The position numbers were made by a program, and so were the translations under genes. The notes beneath the pieces are model-generated. The model was not told where the DNA came from and did not search any database. It saw nothing but the letters and a program-made list of their open reading frames with translations. Below, one piece after another: positions 51,801 through 63,334 of a stretch of DNA of 64,000 nucleotides. Position 1 is the stretch's first letter, and every line of letters begins with the position of its first letter. Origin of the DNA: Zeus faber (taxonomy: Eukaryota > Chordata > Actinopteri > Zeiformes > Zeidae); assembly GCA_960531495.1 (NCBI GenBank), contig OY482852.1, positions 33,578,117 through 33,642,116 of the forward strand. Direction: 5' to 3'.

Positions 51801-52680
51801 ACAGCACATACTAGTTCATCATTGTATTTAAACTGTCTTTGAGAAAGACTTAAGAAGCAAAATAATTGTTTCTCATATTAATTAAAGTTATATGGTGTAC
51901 TGCAGCATTCTGAATCAATCACCTACAAAGAGACAATGGTTCGGTGTTTCTCTAATTCAGCTAGACAGCAAATCGTCCAAAGTTCTGAAAATGATCATAA
52001 CTCCACAAATACATGTTAGATGGGCCTAGAACTCTGTGAGAAACACTTAAGAAGCACATAATAGTTCATCATATTAATTAAATTTCTATGCTGTACTGCA
52101 GTATTCTGAATCATGCACCTACAAAGAGACAATGGTTCGGTGTTTCTCTAATTCAGCTAGACAGCAAATCGTCCAAAGTTCTGAAAATGATCATAACTCG
52201 AAAAATACATTTTATATGGGCCTAAAACTGGTTGACAAACAACACTTTAGCAGCACATACTAGTTTATCGTTGTATTTAAACTGTCTGACACTGTCACAT
52301 AGAGTAATGACTGAAGCGTTTAACCGATCCGCCTTTTCGACGTTTAAATCGGCTGAAAATGCGTTTTTTCCCACATGTGTAGACTTTGATGAAAATTATC
52401 ATAACTCGAAAAATACATTTTATATGGGCCTAAAACTGGTTGACAAACAACACTTTAGCAGCACATACTAGTTTATCATTGTATTTAAACTGTCTTTGCG
52501 AAAGACTTAAGAAGCACATAATTGTTCCTCATATTAATTAAAGTTATATGGTGTACTGCAGCATTCTAAATCATGCACCTACATAGAGGCAATGGTTCGG
52601 TGTTTCTCAAATTCAGCTAGACAGCAAATCGTCCAAATTTCTGAAAATGATCATAACTCGAAAAATACATTTTATATGGG
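48889..52680 (-). repeat. A'/B'/C mosaic next to the junction
   Basis: In + coordinates the order is A'(part), C 49,085, A' 49,338, C 49,546, B' 49,799, A' 49,995, C 50,202, B' 50,455, A' 50,651, A' 50,857, C 51,063, C 51,315, A' 51,567, C 51,773, B' 52,025, A' 52,221, C 52,429. Three of the four full B' units lie here, so the part nearest the junction is the most like the forward arm in composition. Confidence 0.88.
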
Positions 52681-55600
52681 CCTAAAACTGGTTGACAAAC
52701 AACACTTTAGCAGCACATACTAGTTTATCATTGTATTTAAACTGTCTGACACTGTCACATAGAGTAATGACTGAAGCGTTTAACCGTTCCGCCAAATCGA
52801 CGTTAAAATCGGCTGAAAATGCGTTTTTTCCCACGTGTAGACTTTGATGAAAATTATCAGAACTCGAAAAATACATTTTATATGGGCCTAAAACTGGTTG
52901 ACAAACAAGACTTTAGTAGCACATACTAGTTTATCATTGTATTTAAACTGTCTGACACTGTCACAGAGTAATGGCTGAAGCGTTTAACCGATCCGCCTTT
53001 TCGACGTTTAAATCGGCTGAAAATGCGTTTTTTCCCACATGTGTAGACTTTGATGAAAATTATCATAACTCGAAAAATACATTTTATATGGGCCTAAAAC
53101 TGGTTGACAAACAACACTTTAGCAGCACATACTAGTTTATCATTGTATTTAAACTGTCTTTGCGAAAGACTTAAGAAGCACATAATTGTTCCTCGTATTA
53201 ATTAAAGTTATATGGTGTACTGCAGCATTCTAAATCATGCACCTACAAAGAGGCAATGGTTCGGTGTTTCTCAAATTCAGCTAGACAGCAAATCGTCCAA
53301 ATTTCTGAAAATGATCATAACTCGAAAAATACATTTTATATGGGCCTAAAACTGGTTGACAAACAACACTTTAGCAGCACATACTAGTTTATCATTGTAT
53401 TTAAACTGTCTGACACTGTCACATAGAGTAATGACTGAAGCGTTTAACCGTTCCGCCAAATCGACGTTAAAATCGGCTGAAAATGCGTTTTTTCCCACGT
53501 GTAGACTTTGATGAAAATTATCAGAACTCGAAAAATACATTTTATATGGGCCTAAAACTGGTTGACAAACAAGACTTTAGTAGCACATACTAGTTTATCA
53601 TTGTATTTAAACTGTTTGACACTGTCACAGAGTAATGGCTGAAGCTTTTAACCGATCCGCCTTTTCGACGTTTAAATCGGCTGAAAATGCGTTTTTTCCC
53701 ACATGTGTAGACTTTGATGAAAATTATCATAACTCGAAAAATACATTTTATATGGGCCTAAAACTGGTTGACAAACAACACTTTAGCAGCACATACTAGT
53801 TTATCATTGTATTTAAACTGTCTTTGCGAAAGACTTAAGAAGCACATAATTGTTCCTCATATTAATTAAAGTTATATGGTGTACTGCAGCATTCTAAATC
53901 ATGCACCTACAAAGAGGCAATGGTTCGGTGTTTCTCAAATTCAGCTAGACAGCAAATCGTCCAAATTTCTGAAAATGATCATAACTCGAAAAATACATTT
54001 TATATGGGCCTAAAACTGGTTGACAAACAACACTTTAGCAGCACATACTAGTTCATCATTGTATTTAAACTGTCTGACACCGTCACATGGAGTAATGACT
54101 TAAGCGTTTAACCGATTCGCCTTTTCGACGTTTAAATTGACTGAAAATGCGTTTTTTCCCACATGTGTAGACTTTGATGAAAATTATCAGAACTCGAAAA
54201 ATACATTTTATATGGGCCTAAAACTGGTTGACAAACAAGACTTTAGCAGCACATACTAGTTTATCATTGTATTTAAACTGTCTTTGAGAAAGACTTAAGA
54301 AGCACATAATAGTTCCTCATATTCATTAAAGTTATATGGTGTACTGCAGCATTCTAAATCATGCGCCTACAAAGAGACAATGGTTCGGTGTTTCTCTAAT
54401 TCAGCTAGACAGCAAACGATCCAAAGTTCTGAAAATGATCACAACTCGAAAAATACATTTTATATGGGCCTAAAACTGGTTGACAAACAACACTTTAGCA
54501 GCACATACTAGTTTATCATTGTATTTAAACTGTCTTTGCGAAAGACTTAAGAAGCACATAATTGTTCCTCATATTAATTAAAGTTATATGGTGTACTGCA
54601 GCATTCAAAATCATGCACCTAACAAAGAGACAATTGTTCGGTGTTTCTCTAATTCAGCTAGACAGCAAATTGTCCAAAGTTCTGAACATGATCATAACTC
54701 GAAAAATACATTTTAAATGGGCCTAAAACTGTTTGAAAAACAACACTTTAGCAGCACATACTAGTTTATCATTGTATTTAAACTGTCTGACACTGTCACA
54801 GAGTAATGGCTGAAGCGTTTAACCGATCCGCCTTTTCGACGTTTAAATCGGCTGAAAATGTGTTTTTTCCCACATGTGTAGACTTTGATGAAAATTATCA
54901 TAACTCGAAAAATACATTTTATATCGGCCTAAAACTGGTTGACAAACAAGACTTTAGCAGCACATACTAGTTCATCATTGTATTTAAACTGTCTTTGAGA
55001 AAGACTTAAAAAGCAAAATAATTGTTTCTCATATTAATTAAAGTTATATGGTGTACTGCAGCATTCTGAATCATTCACCTACAAAGAGACAATGGTTCGG
55101 TGTTTCTCTAATTCAGCTAGACAGCAAATCGTCCAAAGTTCTGAAAATGATCATAACTCCACAAATACATGTTAGATGGGCCTAGAACTCTGTGAGAAAC
55201 ACTTAAGAAGCACATAATAGTTCATCATATTAATTAAATTTCTATGCTGTACTGCAGTATTCTGAATCATGCACCTACAAAGAGACAATGGTTCGGTGTT
55301 TCTCTAATTCAGCTAGACAGCAAATCGTCCAAAGTTCTGAAAATGATCATAACTCGAAAAATACATTTTATATGGGCCTAAAACTGGTTGACAAACAACA
55401 CTTTAGCAGCACATACTAGTTTATCATTGTATTTAAACTGTCTGACACTGTCACATAGAGTAATGACTGAAGCGTTTAACCGTTCCGCCAAATCGACGTT
55501 AAAATCGGCTGAAAATGCGTTTTTTCCCACGTGTAGACTTTGATGAAAATTATCAGAACTCGAAAAATACATTTTATATGGGCCTAAAACTGGTTGACAA

Positions 55601-56450
55601 ACAAGACTTTAGTAGCACATACTAGTTTATCATTGTATTTAAACTGTCTGACACTGTCACAGAGTAATGGCTGAAGTGTTTAACCGATCCGCCTTTTCGA
55701 CGTTTAAATCGGCTGAAAATGCGTTTTTTCCCACATGTGTAGACTTTGATGAAAATTATCATAACTCGAAAAATACATTTTATATGGGCCTAAAACTGGT
55801 TGACAAACAAGACTTTAGCAGCACATACTAGTTTATCATTGTATTTATACTGTCTTTGCGAAAGACTTAAGAAGCACATAATTGTTCCTCATATTAATTA
55901 AAGTTATATGGTGTACTGCAGCATTCTAAATCATGCACCTACAAAGAGGCAATGGTTCGGTGTTTCTCAAATTCAGCTAGACAGCAAATCGTCCAAATTT
56001 CTGAAAATGATCATAACTCGAAAAATACATTTTATATGGGCCTAAAACTGGTTGACAAACAACACTTTAGCAGCACATACTAGTTTATCATTGTATTTAA
56101 ACTGTCTGACACTGTCACATAGAGTAATGACTGAAGCGTTTAACCGTTCCGCCAAATCGACGTTAAAATCGGCTGAAAATGCGTTTTTTCCCACGTGTAG
56201 ACTTTGATGAAAATTATCAGAACTCGAAAAATACATTTTATATGGGCCTAAAACTGGTTGACAAACAAGACTTTAGTAGCACATACTAGTTTATCATTGT
56301 ATTTAAACTGTCTGACACTGTCACAGAGTAATGGCTGAAGCGTTTAACTGATCCGCCTTTTCGACGTTTAAATCGGCTGAAAATGCGTTTTTTCCCACGT
56401 GTAGACTTTGATGAAAATTATCATAACTCGAAAAATACATTTTATATGGG
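52681..56450 (-). repeat. A'A'C modules (664 bp) and related units
   Basis: The triplet A' A' C of 206, 206 and 252 bp is tandemly repeated at 52,681 and 53,345 (period 664). It recurs at 55,377, and 56,041 opens another A' A' pair whose second A' is only 204 bp. Between them lie A' 54,009, C 54,217, C 54,469, A' 54,722, C 54,928 and the last B' at 55,181. Confidence 0.88.
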
Positions 56451-57826
56451 CCTAAAACTGGTTGACAAACAACACTTTAGCAGCACATACTAGTTTATCA
56501 TTGTATTTAAACTGTCTTTGCGAAAGACTTAAGAAGCACATAATTGTTCCTCATATTAATTAAAGTTATATGGTGTACTGCAGCATTCTAAATCATGCAC
56601 CTACAAAGAGGCAATGGTTCGGTGTTTCTCAAATTCAGCTAGACAGCAAATCGTCCAAATTTCTGAAAATGATCATAACTCGAAAAATACATTTTATATG
56701 GGCCTAAAACTGGTTGACAAACAACACTTTAGCAGCACATACTAGTTCATCATTATATTTAAACTGTCTGACACTGTCACATGGAGTAATGACTTAAGCG
56801 TTTAACCGATTCGCCTTTTCGACGTTTAAATCGACTGAAAATGCGTTTTTTCCCACATGTGTAGACTTTGATGAAAATTATCAGAACTCGAAAAATACAT
56901 TTTATATGGGCCTAAAACTGGTTGACAAACAAGACTTTAGCAGCACATACTAGTTTATCATTGTATTTAAACTGTCTTTGAGAAAGACTTAAGAAGCACA
57001 TAATAGTTCCTCATATTCATTAAAGTTATATGGTGTACTGCAGCATTCTAAATCATGCGCCTACAAAGAGACAATGGTTCGGTGTTTCTCTAATTCAGCT
57101 AGACAGCAAACGATCCAAAGTTCTGAAAATGATCATAACTCGAAAAATACATTTCATATGGGCCTAAAACTGGTTGACAAACAACACTTTAGCAGCACAT
57201 ACTAGTTTATCATTGTATTTAAACTGTCTTTGAGAAAGACTTAAGAAGCACATAATAGTTCCTCATATTCATTAAAGTTATATGCTGTACTGCAGTATTC
57301 TGAATCATGCACCTACAAAGAGACAATGGTTCGGTGTTTCTCTAATTCAGCTAGACAGCAAATCGTCCAAATTTCTGAAAATGATCATAACTCGAAAAAT
57401 ACATTTTATATGGGCCTAAAACTGGTTGACAAACAACACTTTAGCAGCACATACTAGTTTATCATTGTATTTAAACTGTCTGACACTGTCACATAGAGTA
57501 ATGACTGAAGCGTTTAACCGTTCCGCCAAATCGACGTTAAAATCGGCTGAAAATGCGTTTTTTCCCACGTGTAGACTTTGATGAAAATTATCAGAACTCG
57601 AAAAATACATTTTATATGGGCCTAAAACTGGTTGACAAACAAGACTTTAGTAGCACATACTAGTTTATCATTGTATTTAAACTGTCTGACACTGTCACAG
57701 AGTAATGGCTGAAGCTTTTAACCGATCCGCCTTTTCGACGTTTAAATCGGCTGAAAATGCGTTTTTTCCCACATGTGTAGACTTTGATGAAAATTATCAT
57801 AACTCGAAAAATACATTTTATATGGG
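56451..57826 (-). repeat. Six-monomer unit C A' C C A' A' (1,376 bp)
   Basis: Starts are 56,451, 56,703, 56,911, 57,163, 57,415 and 57,621. The order and subtypes match the first six monomers of the 1,836-bp unit that follows, which has two more monomers (C A', 460 bp). Confidence 0.88.
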
Positions 57827-58286
57827 CCTAAAACTGGTTGACAAACAACACTTTAGCAGCACATACTAGTTTATCATTGTATTTAAACTGTCTTTGCGAA
57901 AGACTGAAGAAGCACATAATTGTTCCTCATATTAATTAAAGTTATATGGTGTACTGCAGCATTCTAAATCATGCACCTACAAAGAGGCAATGGTTCGGTG
58001 TTTCTCAAATTCAGCTAGACAGCAAATCGTCCAAATTTCTGAAAATGATCATAACTCGAAAAATACATTTTATATGGGCCTAAAACTGGTTGACAAACAA
58101 CACTTTAGCAGCACATACTAGTTCATCATTGTATTTAAACTGTCTGACACCGTCACATGGAGTAATGACTTAAGCGTTTAACTGATTCGCCTTTTCGACG
58201 TTTAAATTGACTGAAAATGCGTTTTTTCCCACATGTGTAGACTTTGATGAAAATTATCAGAACTCGAAAAATACATTTTATATGGG

Positions 58287-58538
58287 CCTAAAACTGGTTG
58301 ACAAACAAGACTTTAGCAGCACATACTAGTTTATCATTGTATTTAAACTGTCTTTGAGAAAGACTTAAGAAGCACATAATAGTTCCTCATATTCATTAAA
58401 GTTATATGGTGTACTGCAGCATTCTAAATCATGCGCCTACAAAGAGACAATGGTTCGGTGTTTCTCTAATTCAGCTAGACAGCAAACGATCCAAAGTTCT
58501 GAAAATGATCATAACTCGAAAAATACATTTTATATGGG
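58287..58538 (-). repeat. Reference C monomer (252 bp, A'/B' chimera)
   Basis: Bases 1-67 match A' (to AAACTGTCT). The remaining 185 match B' from its base 12 (GAGAAA, ACTTAAGAAGCACATAAT, ATGCGCCTACAAAGAGAC, AATGGTTCGGTG). The lengths add up exactly, so this is a recombinant of the two monomers and not an insertion of outside DNA. No such unit was found in the forward arm. Confidence 0.9.
58350..58364. other. Hairpin at the C fusion point
   Basis: GTCTTTGAGAAAGAC has perfect 6-bp arms (GTCTTT/AAAGAC) and a 3-base centre. Other C units carry GCG instead of GAG at the centre, with the arms unchanged. It lies precisely where A' sequence joins B' sequence, so neither parent monomer contains it. 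Confidence 0.85.
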
Positions 58539-59662
58539 CCCAAAACTGGTTGACAAACAAGACTTTAGCAGCACATACTAGTTTATCATTGTATTTAAAC
58601 TGTCTTTGAGAAAGACTTAAGAAGCACATAATAGTTCCTCATATTCATTAAAGTTATATGCTGTACTGCAGTATTCTGAATCATGCACCTACAAAGAGAC
58701 AATGGTTCGGTGTTTCTCTAATTCAGCTAGACAGCAAATCGTCCAAATTTCTGAAAATGATCATAACTCGAAAAATACATTTTATATGGGCCTAAAACTG
58801 GTTGACAAACAACACTTTAGCAGAACATACTAGTTTATCATTGTATTTAAACTGTCTGACACTGTCACATAGAGTAATGACTGAAGCGTTTAACCGTTCC
58901 GCCAAATCGACGTTAAAATCGGCTGAAAATGCGTTTTTTCCCACGTGTAGACTTTGATGAAAATTATCAGAACTCGAAAAATACATTTTATATGGGCCTA
59001 AAACTGGTTGACAAACAAGACTTTAGTAGCACATACTAGTTTATCATTGTATTTAAACTGTCTGACACTGTCACAGAGTAATGGCTGAAGCGTTTAACCG
59101 ATCCGCCTTTTCGACGTTTAAATCGGCTGAAAATGCTTTTTTTCCCACATGTGTAGACTTTGATGAAAATTATCATAACTCGAAAAATACATTTTATATG
59201 GGCCTAAAACTGGTTGACAAACACCACTTTAGCAGCACATACTAGTTTATCATTGTATTTAAACTGTCTTTGCGAAAGACTTAAGAAGCACATAATTGTT
59301 CCTCATATTAATTAAAGTTATATGGTGTACTGCAGCATTCTAAATCATGCACCTACAAAGAGGCAATGGTTCGGTGTTTCTCAAATTCAGCTAGACAGCA
59401 AATCGTCCAAATTTCTGAAAATGATCATAACTCGAAAAATACATTTTATATGGGCCTAAAACTGGTTGACAAACAACACTTTAGCAGCACATACTAGTTC
59501 ATCATTGTATTTAAACTGTCTGACACTGTCACATGGAGTAATGACTTAAGCGTTTAACCGATTCGCCTTTTCGACGTTTAAATCGACTGAAAATGCGTTT
59601 TTTCCCACATGTGTAGACTTTGATGAAAATTATCAGAACTCGAAAAATACATTTTATATGGG

Positions 59663-61498
59663 CCTAAAACTGGTTGACAAACAACACTTTAGCAGCACAT
59701 ACTAGTTTATCATTGTATTTAAACTGTCTTTGCGAAAGACTTAAGAAGCACATAATTGTTCCTCATATTAATTAAAGTTATATGGTGTACTGCAGCATTC
59801 TAAATCATGCACCTACAAAGAGGCAATGGTTCGGTGTTTCTCAAATTCAGCTAGACAGCAAATCGTCCAAATTTCTGAAAATGATCATAACTCGAAAAAT
59901 ACATTTTATATGGGCCTAAAACTGGTTGACAAACAACACTTTAGCAGCACATACTAGTTCATCATTGTATTTAAACTGTCTGACACCGTCACATGGAGTA
60001 ATGACTTAAGCGTTTAACCGATTCGCCTTTTCGACGTTTAAATTGACTGAAAATGCGTTTTTTCCCACATGTGTAGACTTTGATGAAAATTATCAGAACT
60101 CGAAAAATACATTTTATATGGGCCTAAAACTGGTTGACAAACAAGACTTTAGCAGCACATACTAGTTTATCATTGTATTTAAACTGTCTTTGAGAAAGAC
60201 TTAAGAAGCACATAATAGTTCCTCATATTCATTAAAGTTATATGGTGTACTGCAGCATTCTAAATCATGCGCCTACAAAGAGACAATGGTTCGGTGTTTC
60301 TCTAATTCAGCTAGACAGCAAACGATCCAAAGTTCTGAAAATGATCATAACTCGAAAAATACATTTTATATGGGCCCAAAACTGGTTGACAAACAAGACT
60401 TTAGCAGCACATACTAGTTTATCATTGTATTTAAACTGTCTTTGAGAAAGACTTAAGAAGCACATAATAGTTCCTCATATTCATTAAAGTTATATGCTGT
60501 ACTGCAGTATTCTGAATCATGCACCTACAAAGAGACAATGGTTCGGTGTTTCTCTAATTCAGCTAGACAGCAAATCGTCCAAATTTCTGAAAATGATCAT
60601 AACTCGAAAAATACATTTTATATGGGCCTAAAACTGGTTGACAAACAACACTTTAGCAGAACATACTAGTTTATCATTGTATTTAAACTGTCTGACACTG
60701 TCACATAGAGTAATGACTGAAGCGTTTAACCGTTCCGCCAAATCGACGTTAAAATCGGCTGAAAATGCGTTTTTTCCCACGTGTAGACTTTGATGAAAAT
60801 TATCAGAACTCGAAAAATACATTTTATATGGGCCTAAAACTGGTTGACAAACAAGACTTTAGTAGCACATACTAGTTTATCATTGTATTTAAACTGTCTG
60901 ACACTGTCACAGAGTAATGGCTGAAGCGTTTAACCGATCCGCCTTTTCGACGTTTAAATCGGCTGAAAATGCTTTTTTTCCCACATGTGTAGACTTTGAT
61001 GAAAATTATCATAACTCGAAAAATACATTTTATATGGGCCTAAAACTGGTTGACAAACACCACTTTAGCAGCACATACTAGTTTATCATTGTATTTAAAC
61101 TGTCTTTGCGAAAGACTTAAGAAGCACATAATTGTTCCTCATATTAATTAAAGTTATATGGTGTACTGCAGCATTCTAAATCATGCACCTACAAAGAGGC
61201 AATGGTTCGGTGTTTCTCAAATTCAGCTAGACAGCAAATCGTCCAAATTTCTGAAAATGATCATAACTCGAAAAATACATTTTATATGGGCCTAAAACTG
61301 GTTGACAAACAACACTTTAGCAGCACATACTAGTTCATCATTGTATTTAAACTGTCTGACACTGTCACATGGAGTAATGACTTAAGCGTTTAACCGATTC
61401 GCCTTTTCGACGTTTAAATCGACTGAAAATGCGTTTTTTCCCACATGTGTAGACTTTGATGAAAATTATCAGAACTCGAAAAATACATTTTATATGGG
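59663..61498 (-). repeat. 1,836-bp higher-order repeat, copy 2
   Basis: Same eight monomers and all private marks as copy 1. Differences from copy 1 that I saw are GACTTAAG for GACTGAAG (57,903) and AACCGATTCG for AACTGATTCG (58,180). Confidence 0.93.
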
Positions 61499-63334
61499 CC
61501 TAAAACTGGTTGACAAACAACACTTTAGCAGCACATACTAGTTTATCATTGTATTTAAACTGTCTTTGCGAAAGACTTAAGAAGCACATAATTGTTCCTC
61601 ATATTAATTAAAGTTATATGGTGTACTGCAGCATTCTAAATCATGCACCTACAAAGAGGCAATGGTTCGGTGTTTCTCAAATTCAGCTAGACAGCAAATC
61701 GTCCAAATTTCTGAAAATGATCATAACTCGAAAAATACATTTTATATGGGCCTAAAACTGGTTGACAAACAACACTTTAGCAGCACATACTAGTTCATCA
61801 TTGTATTTAAACTGTCTGACACCGTCACATGGAGTAATGACTTAAGCGTTTAACCGATTCGCCTTTTCGACGTTTAAATTGACTGAAAATGCGTTTTTTC
61901 CCACATGTGTAGACTTTGATGAAAATTATCAGAACTCGAAAAATACATTTTATATGGGCCTAAAACTGGTTGACAAACAAGACTTTAGCAGCACATACTA
62001 GTTTATCATTGTATTTAAACTGTCTTTGAGAAAGACTTAAGAAGCACATAATAGTTCCTCATATTCATTAAAGTTATATGGTGTACTGCAGCATTCTAAA
62101 TCATGCGCCTACAAAGAGACAATGGTTCGGTGTTTCTCTAATTCAGCTAGACAGCAAACGATCCAAAGTTCTGAAAATGATCATAACTCGAAAAATACAT
62201 TTTATATGGGCCCAAAACTGGTTGACAAACAAGACTTTAGCAGCACATACTAGTTTATCATTGTATTTAAACTGTCTTTGAGAAAGACTTAAGAAGCACA
62301 TAATAGTTCCTCATATTCATTAAAGTTATATGCTGTACTGCAGTATTCTGAATCATGCACCTACAAAGAGACAATGGTTCGGTGTTTCTCTAATTCAGCT
62401 AGACAGCAAATCGTCCAAATTTCTGAAAATGATCATAACTCGAAAAATACATTTTATATGGGCCTAAAACTGGTTGACAAACAACACTTTAGCAGAACAT
62501 ACTAGTTTATCATTGTATTTAAACTGTCTGACACTGTCACATAGAGTAATGACTGAAGCGTTTAACCGTTCCGCCAAATCGACGTTAAAATCGGCTGAAA
62601 ATGCGTTTTTTCCCACGTGTAGACTTTGATGAAAATTATCAGAACTCGAAAAATACATTTTATATGGGCCTAAAACTGGTTGACAAACAAGACTTTAGTA
62701 GCACATACTAGTTTATCATTGTATTTAAACTGTCTGACACTGTCACAGAGTAATGGCTGAAGCGTTTAACCGATCCGCCTTTTCGACGTTTAAATCGGCT
62801 GAAAATGCTTTTTTTCCCACATGTGTAGACTTTGATGAAAATTATCATAACTCGAAAAATACATTTTATATGGGCCTAAAACTGGTTGACAAACACCACT
62901 TTAGCAGCACATACTAGTTTATCATTGTATTTAAACTGTCTTTGCGAAAGACTTAAGAAGCACATAATTGTTCCTCATATTAATTAAAGTTATATGGTGT
63001 ACTGCAGCATTCTAAATCATGCACCTACAAAGAGGCAATGGTTCGGTGTTTCTCAAATTCAGCTAGACAGCAAATCGTCCAAATTTCTGAAAATGATCAT
63101 AACTCGAAAAATACATTTTATATGGGCCTAAAACTGGTTGACAAACAACACTTTAGCAGCACATACTAGTTCATCATTGTATTTAAACTGTCTGACACTG
63201 TCACATGGAGTAATGACTTAAGCGTTTAACCGATTCGCCTTTTCGACGTTTAAATCGACTGAAAATGCGTTTTTTCCCACATGTGTAGACTTTGATGAAA
63301 ATTATCAGAACTCGAAAAATACATTTTATATGGG
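61499..63334 (-). repeat. 1,836-bp higher-order repeat, copy 3
   Basis: Same eight monomers. I noticed no difference from copy 2 at the positions compared. Confidence 0.93.

Larger units (their letters stand above)
57827..59662 (-). repeat. 1,836-bp higher-order repeat, copy 1
   Basis: Eight monomers in + order: C 57,827, A' 58,079, C 58,287, C 58,539, A' 58,791, A' 58,997, C 59,203, A' 59,455. Lengths 252, 208, 252, 252, 206, 206, 252 and 208 sum to 1,836. Private marks are GGGCCCAAAAC at 58,537, CAGAACATAC at 58,821 and CACCACTTT at 59,222. Confidence 0.93.
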
